The position numbers and the translations under genes were made by a program. 64,000 nucleotides of DNA. It comes from Devosia sp. GTDB lineage: Bacteria > Pseudomonadota > Alphaproteobacteria > Rhizobiales > Devosiaceae. The DNA lies in contig JAHCJW010000001.1 in the NCBI GenBank assembly GCA_026126125.1, forward strand, positions 62,001 to 126,000, read 5' to 3'. Shown in pieces: positions 8,314 through 17,734 of this stretch. How positions within the stretch are numbered: position 1 is the stretch's first letter; each line of letters starts with the position of its first letter. The notes under the pieces were generated by a model. The model worked only from the letters and a program-made list of their open reading frames with translations. It was not told the origin of the DNA and did no database searches.

Positions 8314-9057
8314 GTGCAGATCCATATTCATGACAGCACCGAGCGCATGGCACAATCTGCGGCTGCCGAGGGGCTTGCGGCAATCAAGGCCGCGCTGGCC
8401 GAGAAGGGGGAGGCAAACGTGATTTTTGCCACCGGCGCCAGTCAGTTCGATGTCCTTGCCGCGTTGATGCAGTCGGACCTTGATTTTGCGAAGATCAGAG
8501 CCTTCCACCTCGATGAATATATCGGCCTGCCGTTGAGCCATCCGGCCAGTTTCCGCCGATATCTCATCGATCGCGTCATCGCCAAGGTGCCCGCTTTCAA
8601 GGAGTTTGTTCTTATCGACGGGGAAGCCCCCGATGTTGAGGCAGAAATTGCTCGGGTTTCGGCGGTGATCCTGAAAAATCCCATCGATGTGTGCTTTGCC
8701 GGGATCGGCGAAAACGGCCATCTTGCCTTTAATGATCCTCCGGCCGATTTCGAGACCGAGGCGCCCTATATCAATGTCGAACTGGACGCAGCCTGTCGGC
8801 AACAGCAGTTCGGCGAAGGCTGGTTCGAAACGCTGGATGCGGTACCGCGCCGCGCCATATCGATGTCGGTCCGGCAAATTCTCAAATCGAAGACCATCAT
8901 TCTCACCGTGCCCGATGCGCGCAAGGCCGGGGCCGTTGCGCGCTGCCTTGAGGGGCCGGTGGACACCATGGCGCCGGCCTCCATTGTGCAAACCCACAAC
9001 TCGACCTCGATCCATCTCGATCCGGCGGCCGCATCGCAGTTGAAAAGGCGATACTAA
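8314..9057 (+). CDS. NagB/6-phosphogluconolactonase-family sugar-phosphate isomerase/deaminase
   Basis: A 247-residue protein beginning at a GTG with GGGGAAAG at -4 to -11. Family motifs are clear: FATGASQFDVLAAL (phosphate-binding loop after strand 1), AFHLDEYIGLP (catalytic Asp region of glucosamine-6-phosphate deaminase), FAGIGENGHLAFNDPP (His of the lid/catalytic triad), and a late TIILTVPDARKAGAV. Length and the FHLDEY and GIGENGHLAFNDP motifs favour the deaminase (NagB) branch over lactonase. NagB would convert glucosamine-6-phosphate to fructose-6-phosphate and ammonia. The neighbouring amidohydrolase tail would suit a lost deacetylase partner. No transporter gene adjoins it. Confidence 0.85.
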   Translation: MQIHIHDSTERMAQSAAAEGLAAIKAALAEKGEANVIFATGASQFDVLAALMQSDLDFAKIRAFHLDEYIGLPLSHPASFRRYLIDRVIAKVPAFKEFVLIDGEAPDVEAEIARVSAVILKNPIDVCFAGIGENGHLAFNDPPADFETEAPYINVELDAACRQQQFGEGWFETLDAVPRRAISMSVRQILKSKTIILTVPDARKAGAVARCLEGPVDTMAPASIVQTHNSTSIHLDPAAASQLKRRY

Positions 9058-9171
9058 TCCGCGCCGGCGAAGGTTAGGCAGGTTTTTCCCGAGGGGCTCG
9101 TGGCATCGTCCGTTTTTTGACGCAAGAGATGATCCGCGCCGGAGCAAGAGCAACGCGAGCGCACACCGCTC

Positions 9172-9186
9172 TTCCGCTCTGCGGTT
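9172..9186. promoter_or_regulatory. Candidate IclR operator upstream of paaG-like gene
   Basis: TTCCGCTCTGCGGTT fits the TTCCGC-N3-GCGGAA palindrome with one mismatch. It lies about 100 bases before the paaG-like ATG. Three closer matches occur at 10095, 12478 and 17735. Confidence 0.5.
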
Positions 9187-9285
9187 AGAAGGCCTGCGCA
9201 GGTCAATCCTCTCGCGACTTTGTTCCCGCCCTCGCTTAGAAGCTTGGCATGGAAGCACGGGCCCTGGCCCGCCGGAGGCTCATGC

Positions 9286-10074
9286 ATGTCTGACACTGTC
9301 CTTTCCTCGGTTGATCAGGGCGTCCTGACGCTGACCCTCAACCGGCCCGAAAAGCTCAATGCCTTTACCGACGAAATGCATCTGGCGTTGCGAGCCGGCT
9401 TCCAGAGGGCCCATGATGACGTCGCTATCCGTGCCGTATTGCTGACTGGCGCCGGCAGAGGGTTTTCGGCCGGGCAGGATCTGGGAGACAGGGACCCTCG
9501 GCGCAGCGCCACCCCGCCCGATTTGGGCTATACGATCGGCACATTTTACAATCCGACCGTACGGCTCATGCGCGACCTGCCCAAGCCCGTCATCTGCGCC
9601 GTCAATGGCGTGGCGGCTGGTGCCGGCGCCAATATCGCCCTGGCTTGCGACATCGTGCTGGCGGCAGGTTCGGCCCGCTTCGTCCAGTCCTTCTCCAAGA
9701 TCGGCCTCGGCCCTGATGCCGGGGGCAGTTGGCATCTGGTGCATCGCCTCGGCGAGGCGCGCGCCATGGCCCTGGCCCTGACAGGCGAGCCGCTGTCTGC
9801 CCAGATGGCGGCGGATTGGGGGCTTATCTGGAAAGCGGTTCCGGACGAGGCATTGATGGTCGAGGCGCAGGCCTTGGCAAGTGCACTCGCCGCCGGCCCC
9901 ACTTTGGGACTGGGCCTCACCAAGCAACTGATCCAGGCCGCCGGCGCCAGCAGCTTCGATGCGCAACTCGACCGGGAGCGTGACAGCCAGCGCATCGCCG
10001 GCCACAGCGCCGACTATGCTGAAGGCGTGGTCGCATTCCTCGAAAAGCGCAAGCCACTATTCCGCGGGCGGTGA
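9286..10074 (+). CDS. paaG: PaaG-like enoyl-CoA isomerase (crotonase superfamily)
   Basis: A 262-residue crotonase, exactly the usual PaaG length. The ATG at 9286 has GGAGG seven bases upstream, so the longer open frame is not used. The oxyanion-hole segments read GAGRGFSAGQDLGDR and GVAAGAGANIALACD. Both glutamates used by hydratases are missing (Asn and Ser at those places), while the ARFVQSFSKIGLGPDAGGSW block with its Asp is the PaaG isomerase pattern. In phenylacetate degradation PaaG converts ring-1,2-epoxyphenylacetyl-CoA to oxepin-CoA and isomerises later enoyl-CoA intermediates. It is followed by the paaH-like gene, about 100 bases downstream, with a separate IclR site between. Confidence 0.82.
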   Translation: MSDTVLSSVDQGVLTLTLNRPEKLNAFTDEMHLALRAGFQRAHDDVAIRAVLLTGAGRGFSAGQDLGDRDPRRSATPPDLGYTIGTFYNPTVRLMRDLPKPVICAVNGVAAGAGANIALACDIVLAAGSARFVQSFSKIGLGPDAGGSWHLVHRLGEARAMALALTGEPLSAQMAADWGLIWKAVPDEALMVEAQALASALAAGPTLGLGLTKQLIQAAGASSFDAQLDRERDSQRIAGHSADYAEGVVAFLEKRKPLFRGR

Positions 10075-10094
10075 GGGCTTGAGGGTTAAGATCT

Positions 10095-10109
10095 TTCCGC
10101 ATAGCGGAA
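10095..10109. promoter_or_regulatory. IclR operator candidate before paaH-like gene
   Basis: Perfect palindrome TTCCGC-ATA-GCGGAA, the best copy of the four in this regulon. It is 70 bases before the ATG of the 3-hydroxyacyl-CoA dehydrogenase. Assignment to the IclR protein encoded at 11709-12461 is inferred from shared placement at each transcription-unit head. Confidence 0.65.
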
Positions 10110-10179
10110 GAGTTTTGCCATATTCTCTTTGACCTTGATCGACGTTCACGCTTTTAGAGGGCGGGAACGGAGATCGAAT

Positions 10180-11673
10180 ATGCAGCACAATCTTCCTGAG
10201 ACAATTGGCGTGGCGGGCGCGGGAGCGATGGGCGCCGGTATCGCCGAAATTGCCGCCGCGAGCGGCATCGCCGTGCTCCTGTTCGATGCGCGGCCGGATG
10301 CCGCCAATGCTGCGATCGCTGCCATCCTTGGCCGGGCTGAGAAGCGCGTTCTCTCCGGCAAGCTTGAACAGGGGCAGTTGGACCGCCTCGCTTCAAAGCT
10401 TAAGGCCGTGGAAGCCATCGAGGCGCTTGGCCCTTGCGAGATCATCATCGAGGCGATCGTCGAAGACCTCGAGGCCAAGCGTAATCTGTTCGCGCAGCTT
10501 GAAGATTGCGTGCCCATCGATACGGTGCTGGCCACCAACACCTCGTCGCTGCCGATTGGCGTCGTCGGTGCCAAACTCACCCATCCCGAACGCTTTGCCG
10601 GCCTGCATTTTTTCAATCCTGTGCCGCTGATGAAGCTCGTCGAGATCATTCCGGGTCCGCGCACTGCTGCCGCTACGATGGAAAGGCTCACCGGCTTCTC
10701 CACCCATATCGGCAAGGAGCCGGTCACAGTCCGCGACACGCCGGGATTTCTCGTCAATCTGGGCGGCCGCGCCTTCACCACCGAGGCCCTCGCCATCGTG
10801 CAGGAGAGCGTGGCCACTCCGAGCCAGATCGACGCCATCATGCGCGATTGCTGCGGCTTCCGCATGGGGCCGTTCGAGTTGATGGACCTCACCGGCATGG
10901 ATGTGAACTTCACCGTCAGTACTTTTTTGCATCAGAGCCATTTTGCCGATCCGCGCCTGCGCTCGACACCCCTGCATCGCTACATGCTGGAAACCGGCCA
11001 ACTGGGCCGCAAGACGGGTCGGGGCTTTTACCTTTATGGGGACGATGCCTCCAAGCCGGCTGCCGATATGCCGATCCTGGCCGAGCCCGCCAAGCAGGTG
11101 GTGCTGGGGGAGGAAAGCCCCGAATTGTTCGCCTTCGCCGCGAGCATTGGCGTCGAGGTGCTGATGGCGGATGACGGGGTGGCGCCGATCCTGGCTTTTC
11201 CGCTTGGTGAAGACGTGGCGGCTTATGCGTTGCGCCTCGATCTCGACCTTCGCCGTATCGTGGCTGTCGATCTGGCGTTCGATACGACGCGCCGCGTGAC
11301 GCTGATGAGCGCGGTTTCGGCCGATGCAATGGCGCGCGATGCCGTTGCCGCGGCGATCCTCGGCAGCGGGCGGTCGGTCACGGCAATCAACGACTCCACC
11401 GGCTTTGTCGCGCAGCGCATCGTTGCGATGATCGCCAATCTCGGATGCGAGATGGCGCAGATGAGCCTGGCCGCGCCGGGCGATATCGACAAGGCGATGC
11501 GGCTTGGCCTCAATTATCCGCTGGGGCCGCTGGAATGGGCAGAAAAGCTGAGCCCGCCGCGATTGCTGGCCATTCTGCGCCAGATGCAGGGTTTGAGCGG
11601 AGACGATCGCTATCGGCCCAGCGCCTGGCTTCGCCGCCGCGCCGATCATGGCCTCTCTATCTGGGCCCGGTAA
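10180..11673 (+). CDS. paaH: PaaH-like 3-hydroxyacyl-CoA dehydrogenase
   Basis: A 497-residue NAD-dependent dehydrogenase. The ATG at 10180 follows an AACGGAGA ribosome site. Domain order: Rossmann NAD domain (GVAGAGAMGAGIAEIAAASG, residues 8-27; ATNTSSLPI; HFFNPVPLMKLVE containing the catalytic His), then a C-terminal 3HCDH domain (DTPGFLVN, about residue 190) and a second repeat of it (INDSTGFVAQRIVAMIANLG, about 405-425). The doubled C-terminal domain is the layout of PaaH/PaaC, which oxidises 3-hydroxyadipyl-CoA to 3-oxoadipyl-CoA. It ends inside a hairpin shared with the convergent iclR gene, and an operator-like palindrome lies 70 bases before its start. Confidence 0.85.
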   Translation: MQHNLPETIGVAGAGAMGAGIAEIAAASGIAVLLFDARPDAANAAIAAILGRAEKRVLSGKLEQGQLDRLASKLKAVEAIEALGPCEIIIEAIVEDLEAKRNLFAQLEDCVPIDTVLATNTSSLPIGVVGAKLTHPERFAGLHFFNPVPLMKLVEIIPGPRTAAATMERLTGFSTHIGKEPVTVRDTPGFLVNLGGRAFTTEALAIVQESVATPSQIDAIMRDCCGFRMGPFELMDLTGMDVNFTVSTFLHQSHFADPRLRSTPLHRYMLETGQLGRKTGRGFYLYGDDASKPAADMPILAEPAKQVVLGEESPELFAFAASIGVEVLMADDGVAPILAFPLGEDVAAYALRLDLDLRRIVAVDLAFDTTRRVTLMSAVSADAMARDAVAAAILGSGRSVTAINDSTGFVAQRIVAMIANLGCEMAQMSLAAPGDIDKAMRLGLNYPLGPLEWAEKLSPPRLLAILRQMQGLSGDDRYRPSAWLRRRADHGLSIWAR

Positions 11674-11676
11674 AAC

Positions 11677-11716
11677 CCGAATAGGCCGCGCGGCGAGATC
11701 TGCGCGGCCTATTCGG
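11677..11716. terminator. Bidirectional hairpin between paaH-like and iclR genes
   Basis: A perfect 15-base inverted repeat (CCGAATAGGCCGCGC at 11677-11691 and its complement at 11702-11716) with a 10-base loop. It starts four bases after the paaH stop and contains the iclR stop codon in the opposite arm. No long T-run follows, so termination strength is uncertain. Confidence 0.6.
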
Positions 11717-12461
11717 CCAGCAGCTCCTTGACGGCCTCTTTGAGGATCGGGGCGAGAACTGTCCGCATATTGGCTTCCGATACGCTGCCGGTGGCGAATG
11801 GAATGGTGATCGCTGCCTGTTCATCATTATAGGAAATCCCCATCGCCACCGCTCCGACCCCGCGCTTCCAGCTGTTGCGCGCATAGGCGATGCCGCCATC
11901 GGCGATGCATTGCTCCAATTGGGCGTTGAAGGCGTCGACATTGCCGTTGTGACGATTGAGTTCGGAGCGGACGCGATTGCTCATCGTGCGGCGCTCCCGC
12001 TCGCTCAGGATGCAGAGCGTGGCGATGCCGGCCGCCGAGGTGGCCACCGGCAGGCGTCCGCCCACCGCAAACCGCAGAGCGAAAAGATCAGCGCCAACCT
12101 CCACCTGCACGAAGCTGACATGCAGCTTGTCGCGCACGCACAGTCCCACCGTCTGGCCGGTCTTTTCTGACAGCGTCTTCAGCAGGGGAGTGCAGCGGTC
12201 GATCAGGGCCATGCCCGAGAGGACGGAATAGCCCAGATTGAGCGTCTTGGGCGTCAGTTGATAGGCGCGGCCATTGCCGCTATGGCTGAGATAACCCAGT
12301 TTCATCGCTGTGTAGCTGAGCCGGCTGATCGTCGAGGGCGGTAGCCCGGTGGCGCGGGCCAGATCGCCATTGGTCATCGATTTCTTGTGCTTGGACAGCG
12401 CTTCGAACAGCTGCATGCCTCGCGCAAAAGCTTCCACGAACTGCCGGTCTTCCTGGCTCAC
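11709..12461 (-). CDS. IclR-family transcriptional regulator
   Basis: A 250-residue regulator. I start it at the GTG at 12461 because AGAGGGGG stands seven bases upstream; a longer frame exists but crosses the operator. The N-terminal winged helix carries FVEAFARGMQLFEALSKHKK, then ATGLPPSTISRLSYTAMKLG (recognition helix about residues 44-60). The C-terminal effector domain (about 90-245) has the IclR pattern TGQTVGLCVRD, LPVATSAAGIATL and GIAYARNSWKRGVGAVAMGI. It is divergent from the acyl-CoA ligase operon with a TTCTGC-ACA-GCGGAA site between. It probably controls all four neighbouring units and itself; the ligand is likely the substrate acid or a CoA/ring intermediate. Confidence 0.9.
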   Translation of the reverse strand: MSQEDRQFVEAFARGMQLFEALSKHKKSMTNGDLARATGLPPSTISRLSYTAMKLGYLSHSGNGRAYQLTPKTLNLGYSVLSGMALIDRCTPLLKTLSEKTGQTVGLCVRDKLHVSFVQVEVGADLFALRFAVGGRLPVATSAAGIATLCILSERERRTMSNRVRSELNRHNGNVDAFNAQLEQCIADGGIAYARNSWKRGVGAVAMGISYNDEQAAITIPFATGSVSEANMRTVLAPILKEAVKELLAE

Positions 12462-12477
12462 TGCAATGCCCCCTCTT

Positions 12478-12492
12478 TTCTGCACAGCGGAA
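12478..12492. promoter_or_regulatory. IclR operator candidate in the iclR / acyl-CoA ligase divergent region
   Basis: TTCTGC-ACA-GCGGAA, one mismatch from the perfect palindrome at 10095. It sits just upstream of the iclR ribosome site and about 120 bases before the ligase ATG, placed to control both directions. Confidence 0.6.
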
Positions 12493-12613
12493 AGTAAACT
12501 CACGAATTGGCATTGCATGATGCGGCGCAAAAATCCAGTGTCCGTTGCCAAGCGGACCGGGCAAACGGAGGCCGCAACCCGGATATTCCGGGATGAAGGA
12601 CAAAGAGGAAATC

Positions 12614-14143
12614 ATGCTCACCGGAGACATGCTGCGCCGCTCGGCCGAGCGCTTTCCAGAAAAGAACGCCATCGTCTGGCAGGACCGCACGATCACCTAT
12701 CGCGGTCTGGACCAGGCGGCGAACCGCTTCGCCAATTCGCTTATCGGGCTGGGCCTGCCCAAGGGCGGCAAGGTGGCCATAATCAGCCGCAACCGGCTCG
12801 AATACGGCATCGTCTTCTTCGGCGCGGCCCGTTCGGGCGGCGTTATCGTCAACGTCTCGGTGCTCTATACGCCCGAGGATCTGGTCTATGTGCTCGACAA
12901 GGCCGATGTGGAAATCCTCGTTTATGAGGACATTTTTGCCGAAAAGGTCGCGATCGCGGCCAAGAGCCTGCCGCGCATCCGTCAGTTCATCGTGCTCGGC
13001 GACGCCGCGGGCGAGGAGGGTTTCGACGCCTTGCTCGAAAAGCATTCCGATATGGCGCCCGAGATCGCGCTTTCGGAAGATGACCCGTTCAGCATGACCT
13101 ATACCGGCGGCACGACCGGGCGGCCCAAGGGCGTGCTCGCCAGCCATCGCAATCGCGTGGTCACCGCCCAAACGGTGATGATGCACGAAAATATCGACGA
13201 ACGCGATGTGGTGGGCATCGTCACACCGCTATTCCATGTCGCGGCGCTCAATATCATGTTCCAGCCGGCGGTGCTGGCGGGCGCGACATGCGCTTTCCTG
13301 AGCAAGTGGGATGTTCAGGAATTTGCCCGTATGTCGAAGCGCACCGGCATGACCGCCTGTTTCATGGTGCCCACCCAGGCATCGATGCTGATTTCCGATC
13401 CCGGCTTCGACCCCGAGGATTTCATCCACTGGGAAAAGCTGGCCTTTGCCGGCGCGCCGATGCCCGATTGGGTGCAGCGCGGGCTGATCGAGAAACTGCC
13501 GGCGCTCAAGCTCACCCAGATCTACGGCCAGTCGGAAGTCGGAGTGATCACCGTGCTCGGCCATTGGCATCTGCCCGATCGGCTCGGGTCCATCGGCAAG
13601 CAGGCCTATAATGTGGACCTCGCCCTTCTCGATCCCGACGGCAATCCGGTCAAACCCGGGCAAGTGGGTGAGCTGGTTTCGCGTGGCAGCAATGTCATGC
13701 TCGAATATTATAACGAACCCGAACAGACCGCGAAATTCTTCAAGCATGGCTGGGGTTGGACGGGCGATCTGGCGGTGGCCGATGAGCAGGGTTTCATCAC
13801 CCTGGTAGATCGGTCCAAGGACATGATCATCTCGGGGGGCGAGAACGTCTATCCCAAGGAGATCGAGGACGCCATTTACCGGCTCGATGCCGTGGCGGAA
13901 TGCGCGGTCTTCGGCATTCCCGACGACAAATGGGGCGAGGTGCCCGCCGCCTATGTCCGGCTCAAGCAAGGCGCCAGCCTGAGCGAAGCCCATATCGACG
14001 GGCATTGCGAGCAGACGCTGCCGCGGTTCAAGCGACCGCGCCTCGTCAAGTTCGTCGAGACCTTTCCCAAGACGCCGATCGGCAAGATCCAGAAAAACCT
14101 GTTGCGCGAGCCCTATTGGGCGGCGCGGGAGAAGAAAATATGA
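12614..14143 (+). CDS. Acyl-CoA synthetase (AMP-forming)
   Basis: A 509-residue class I adenylate-forming ligase. The ATG at 12614 follows AGAGGA by five bases. The AMP/phosphate loop is [14 protein letters not shown] at about residues 162-175. Other motifs are IYGQSE (about 302), the adenine/ribose motif GWTGDLAV, the hinge [20 protein letters not shown] at about 398-417, and the C-terminal catalytic lysine in [10 protein letters not shown]. It activates a carboxylic acid to its CoA thioester in the cytoplasm. The substrate class is not evident; as first gene of the operon that also encodes two crotonases, the thiolase and an SDR, it is the likely entry enzyme. It is not a PaaK-type phenylacetate-CoA ligase by motif spacing. 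Its stop overlaps the next start (ATGA). Confidence 0.9.
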   Translation: MLTGDMLRRSAERFPEKNAIVWQDRTITYRGLDQAANRFANSLIGLGLPKGGKVAIISRNRLEYGIVFFGAARSGGVIVNVSVLYTPEDLVYVLDKADVEILVYEDIFAEKVAIAAKSLPRIRQFIVLGDAAGEEGFDALLEKHSDMAPEIALSEDDPFSMTYTGGTTGRPKGVLASHRNRVVTAQTVMMHENIDERDVVGIVTPLFHVAALNIMFQPAVLAGATCAFLSKWDVQEFARMSKRTGMTACFMVPTQASMLISDPGFDPEDFIHWEKLAFAGAPMPDWVQRGLIEKLPALKLTQIYGQSEVGVITVLGHWHLPDRLGSIGKQAYNVDLALLDPDGNPVKPGQVGELVSRGSNVMLEYYNEPEQTAKFFKHGWGWTGDLAVADEQGFITLVDRSKDMIISGGENVYPKEIEDAIYRLDAVAECAVFGIPDDKWGEVPAAYVRLKQGASLSEAHIDGHCEQTLPRFKRPRLVKFVETFPKTPIGKIQKNLLREPYWAAREKKI

Positions 14144-14949
14144 GCATCGATTTTGACAGCTATCGCCGCCTGAAGTTCGACTGGGCGGACACCGAAATCC
14201 TGCGCATCACCATGGACAATCCGGGTCGATTGAACTCTGCCGATGCGATCATGCATGGCGAGCTGGTGCGGGTCTGGCGCGATATCGATGCGTCCGAGAA
14301 TGTGCGCGCCGTTATCATCCGCGGCGCGGGCGAAGCCTTTTCGTCGGGTGGCGACCTCGACCTGGTCAAGGACATGACCGAGAATTTTCATACCCTGACC
14401 CGCGTCTGGAAGGAGGCGCGGGATCTGGTTTACAACATCATCAACTGCTCCAAACCCATCGTCTCGGCGATGCAGGGGCCGGCGGTCGGTGCGGGCCTGG
14501 TTGCCGGGCTGCTGGCCGATATCTCGATTGCGTCGCGTTCGGCGCGCATTATCGATGGGCATACCCGGCTCGGGGTTGCGGCGGGCGATCACGCCGCCAT
14601 TGTCTGGCCGTTGCTGTGCGGCATGGCCAAGGCCAAGTATTACCTATTGCTGTGCGAGGCGGTGTCCGGCGAAGAGGCGGAGCGCATCGGGCTGATTTCG
14701 CTGTGCACCGAAGATCACGAACTGCACGATAAAGCGCTCGAAGTGGCGCGCAAACTGGCCAAGGGATCGCCCACGGCGATCCGCTGGACCAAATATGCCC
14801 TCAACAATTGGCTGCGCATGGCCGGGCCGACCTTCGATACCTCGCTGGCGCTGGAATTCATGGGCTTTACCGGTCCCGATGCGCGCGAGGGCCTGAGCTC
14901 GCTCAAGGAAAAACGCCGGCCGGACTTTTCCGGCGATTGCCCGCTGTGA
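14140..14949 (+). CDS. Enoyl-CoA hydratase/isomerase-family protein with non-canonical active site
   Basis: A 269-residue crotonase-fold protein, translationally coupled to the ligase by an ATGA overlap. The oxyanion segments are present ([15 protein letters not shown], then [20 protein letters not shown]). Aligning by eye to hydratases, the two catalytic glutamates are absent: Val stands in the GAGLV position and the usual FGQPE block is IDGHTRLG. The following [13 protein letters not shown] segment, with an Asp-His, is shared by a crotonase subgroup of unsettled reaction. It therefore probably isn't a simple hydratase; isomerase, hydrolase or C-C lyase activity is possible. The operon places it right after CoA activation. 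Confidence 0.8.
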   Translation: MSIDFDSYRRLKFDWADTEILRITMDNPGRLNSADAIMHGELVRVWRDIDASENVRAVIIRGAGEAFSSGGDLDLVKDMTENFHTLTRVWKEARDLVYNIINCSKPIVSAMQGPAVGAGLVAGLLADISIASRSARIIDGHTRLGVAAGDHAAIVWPLLCGMAKAKYYLLLCEAVSGEEAERIGLISLCTEDHELHDKALEVARKLAKGSPTAIRWTKYALNNWLRMAGPTFDTSLALEFMGFTGPDAREGLSSLKEKRRPDFSGDCPL

Positions 14950-14957
14950 GCGTTGTC

Positions 14958-16160
14958 ATGAGAGAAGCCTTTATCTGCGCCGGCGTGCGCACTCCTATCG
15001 GCCGTTTTGGGGGCGCTCTGGCCTCCGTCCGGCCCGACGACATGCTCGGCCTCGTGCTGGCGGAAGTGCTCAAGCGCGCGCCGGGGCTCGATCCGGCTGC
15101 CATTGATGACGTCTTTACCGGTTGCGCCAACCAGGCCGGCGAGGACAATCGCAATGTCGCCCGCATGGGCGTGTTGCTTGCCGGGCTGCCGCAAGAAATT
15201 CCCGGCACGACCATCAACCGGCTCTGTGGCTCGGGTCTCGATGCGGTGGGCCTCGCCGCGCGGTCCATTATCGCGGGCGATGCCGAAGTCATCATCGCCT
15301 CGGGCGTTGAAAGCATGACCCGGGCTCCCTTCGTCATGCCCAAGGCGACCAGTGCTTTTTCGCGCAGTGCGGAAATCCACGACACGACCATCGGCTGGCG
15401 TTTCGTCAATGCGGCGCTGAAGCGCCGATATGGCATCGATTCCATGCCGGAAACGGCGGAGAACATTGCCGAGCGGTTCAAGATCGGCCGCGAAGAGCAG
15501 GACGCTTTCGCCTTCCGCAGCCAGCAGCGCACGCTCGCCGCGCAGGCGGGCGGGGTCTTCGATGCAGAAATCACGCCCGTCACCATTCCCCAACGCAAGG
15601 GCGAGGCGATATGCGTGGACCGCGACGAGCATCCCCGTGCGACCAGTCTTGAAAAGCTTGCCGCCCTTCCCACGCCGTTTCGCGAGGGCGGGTCGATAAC
15701 CGCTGGCAATGCGAGCGGCGTCAATGATGGTGCCGCCGCCCTGATCCTCGCTTCTGCCGACGCTGTCAGGCGTTTCGGCCTGACCCCGCTCGCCCGCGTC
15801 ACGGGCATGGCGGCGTCCGGTGTCGAGCCCGCCATCATGGGCATGGGGCCGGTGCCGGCCAGCCAGAAGCTGATGGACCGGCTGGGTCTGTCCATTGCCG
15901 ATTTCAGTCGCATCGAGCTCAACGAAGCTTTTGCCGCCCAGGCCATCGCCTGTCTGCGCGGGTTGGGCCTGCCCGACGACGCGCCGCAGGTGAACCCCAA
16001 TGGCGGCGCCATCGCTCTGGGCCATCCGCTCGGAATGTCGGGCGCGCGCCTCGCGCTGACGGCGGCGCTTGGCCTTGCGCGCGCCGGTGAAGGACGGGCG
16101 CTTTGTACCATGTGCATCGGTGTCGGTCAGGGGATCGCCTTGGCGTTGGAGGCAGCATGA
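14958..16160 (+). CDS. paaJ: 3-oxoadipyl-CoA thiolase (PaaJ/PcaF)
   Basis: A 400-residue thiolase starting [19 protein letters not shown], eight bases after the preceding stop. Long segments match my memory of PaaJ/Pca[32 protein letters not shown] with the nucleophilic Cys at about residue 90, [21 protein letters not shown], the NEAFAAQ motif, [16 protein letters not shown] with the active-site His, and [10 protein letters not shown] with the second Cys. The enzyme cleaves 3-oxoadipyl-CoA (and the dehydrosuberyl analogue) to succinyl-CoA plus acetyl-CoA. This is the clearest pointer to a dicarboxylyl-CoA end product for the pathway. It overlaps the next gene by four bases. Confidence 0.92.
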   Translation: MREAFICAGVRTPIGRFGGALASVRPDDMLGLVLAEVLKRAPGLDPAAIDDVFTGCANQAGEDNRNVARMGVLLAGLPQEIPGTTINRLCGSGLDAVGLAARSIIAGDAEVIIASGVESMTRAPFVMPKATSAFSRSAEIHDTTIGWRFVNAALKRRYGIDSMPETAENIAERFKIGREEQDAFAFRSQQRTLAAQAGGVFDAEITPVTIPQRKGEAICVDRDEHPRATSLEKLAALPTPFREGGSITAGNASGVNDGAAALILASADAVRRFGLTPLARVTGMAASGVEPAIMGMGPVPASQKLMDRLGLSIADFSRIELNEAFAAQAIACLRGLGLPDDAPQVNPNGGAIALGHPLGMSGARLALTAALGLARAGEGRALCTMCIGVGQGIALALEAA

Positions 16161-16933
16161 GCGAACAGGATCTGGTTCACCTCGAAAAGCAGGACGGCGT
16201 TGCCGTCATCCGGCTCAATCGCCCGGACGTGCTCAACGCTCTCAACATGCCGCTCCGCCGGCGTGTCGCCGAAGTGTTCGAAAGCTTCAGCGCCCAGGAT
16301 GATGTGCGCGCGGTGGTGCTGACCGGCGACGAACGCGCTTTCGCGGCCGGCGCCGATATTGCCGATATGTCCAAGATCGGCGCGATCGAGATGTATCTGC
16401 GCTATAATGAGCGTATCTGGGGCGCCATCGCCGGTTGTCCCTATCCCGTCATTGCCGCGGTCAACGGCTATGCGTTGGGTGGGGGCATGGAGCTGGCGAT
16501 GCATGCCGACATCATCGTGTCGGGCCGCTCGGCCAAGTTCGGCCAGCCCGAAGTCAAGGTCGGCATCATGCCGGGCGCCGGCGGTACGCAGCGCCTGACC
16601 CGAGCGGTGGGCAAGTTCAATGCGATGCGGCTTTGCCTGACCGGCGAGATCATCAGCGCCGAAAAGGCCCATGCCATGGGCCTGGTCAGCGACCTCGTCG
16701 ATGACGACAAGGTGTTCGACCACGCCATGAGCCTGGCGAAGCAGATCGCATCGCTGCCGCCGATCGCCGTGCAGCAGGTCAAGGAAGTGATCCTGCACGG
16801 ACAGGATGCCTCGCTGGGTGCCGCGCTGGCGCTGGAGCGCAAGGCGCTGCAGATCCTTTTCGCATCCGCCGACAAGCATGAAGGCATGGCCGCTTTCCTG
16901 GAAAAGCGGTCCCCCACCTATATCGGCCGCTAA
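16157..16933 (+). CDS. paaF: Enoyl-CoA hydratase (PaaF-like)
   Basis: A 258-residue crotonase with all canonical hydratase features: oxyanion loops at [14 protein letters not shown] and [15 protein letters not shown], the first catalytic Glu in GGGME and the second in [20 protein letters not shown]. Its length fits PaaF, which hydrates 2,3-dehydroadipyl-CoA to 3-hydroxyadipyl-CoA, the step just before the PaaH-like dehydrogenase. Its ATG overlaps the thiolase stop, so both are translated together. Generic short-chain hydratase activity cannot be excluded, since PaaF and general hydratases are hard to separate by sequence reading alone. Confidence 0.88.
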   Translation: MSEQDLVHLEKQDGVAVIRLNRPDVLNALNMPLRRRVAEVFESFSAQDDVRAVVLTGDERAFAAGADIADMSKIGAIEMYLRYNERIWGAIAGCPYPVIAAVNGYALGGGMELAMHADIIVSGRSAKFGQPEVKVGIMPGAGGTQRLTRAVGKFNAMRLCLTGEIISAEKAHAMGLVSDLVDDDKVFDHAMSLAKQIASLPPIAVQQVKEVILHGQDASLGAALALERKALQILFASADKHEGMAAFLEKRSPTYIGR

Positions 16934-16949
16934 GCGCGGGAGGCAGGAC

Positions 16950-17729
16950 ATGGATCTCGGTATTGCAGGCAAGACCGCCCTCATCCTCGGCGGCAGCAGG
17001 GGCCTCGCCCGCTCCGCGGCCGAACACCTGGCGGCGGCCGGTGTGCGTGTCGCCATCAATGGCAGGGACCAGCAGGCGGGACAGGCCGCCGCCGAGGCGC
17101 TCGGCAATGGCGCCATTTTCGTGCAGGGAGACGTCTCCCAGCCCGGCGTGCTCGAGGCGGTGATCGCGGAGACCGAGCGAGAGTGCGGGCGCGTTTCCAT
17201 CCTGCTCACCAATGCCGGCGGACCGCCGCCCGGGCGCTTTACCGAGCACGGCATCGATGTGTGGCGGCGGGCGCTCGAGGTCAACATGCTCTCGGCCGTG
17301 GAAGCCGCGCAACGCGTGCTCCCGGCCATGCTGGAGGATGGCTTTGGCCGCATCGTCAACATCACCTCCTTTGCCGTCAAGGAACCTTACCCCAATATGG
17401 CGCTGGCCAATTCGGTGCGGGCGGGGCTGACCGGGGCGATGGCCACTTTGGCGCGCGAGGTCGTCGATCGCGGCGTCACCGTCAACAATGTCCTGCCCGG
17501 CTTGATGGCCACCGGCGCCCTCGATCGGGTGATCCGCGCTCGCGCCGCCCGCGACGGGCTTAGTGAAACCGAAGTGGTTGCGGCCATGGAGAAGTCGGTA
17601 CCCGCCGGGCGCTTGGGCCGGGCGGAGGATTTCGGCCCGCTCTGCGCTTTTCTGTGCTCTCGGCATGCGGGCTACATCACCGGACAGAATATCGCCGTCG
17701 ATGGCGGCCTGACCCGTTCTCTGCTGTGA
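16950..17729 (+). CDS. Short-chain dehydrogenase/reductase (SDR)
   Basis: A 259-residue classical SDR with GGGAGG six bases before the ATG. The cofactor loop is GGSRGLARSAA at about residues 14-24, the conserved NAGG is at about 88-91, the catalytic Ser is in IVNITSFAVKEPYPNMALA, and the C-terminal substrate loop ends with YITGQNIAVDGGL. The usual catalytic YxxxK appears altered: after the Ser comes EPYPNMALANSVRAG, where Tyr is displaced and the Lys position is not obvious, a feature of the SDR subgroup with a modified YxxxK. It is the last gene of the ligase operon. Its job might be to oxidise or reduce a hydroxy/keto side chain of the imported acid. Confidence 0.82.
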   Translation: MDLGIAGKTALILGGSRGLARSAAEHLAAAGVRVAINGRDQQAGQAAAEALGNGAIFVQGDVSQPGVLEAVIAETERECGRVSILLTNAGGPPPGRFTEHGIDVWRRALEVNMLSAVEAAQRVLPAMLEDGFGRIVNITSFAVKEPYPNMALANSVRAGLTGAMATLAREVVDRGVTVNNVLPGLMATGALDRVIRARAARDGLSETEVVAAMEKSVPAGRLGRAEDFGPLCAFLCSRHAGYITGQNIAVDGGLTRSLL

Positions 17730-17734
17730 AACTA

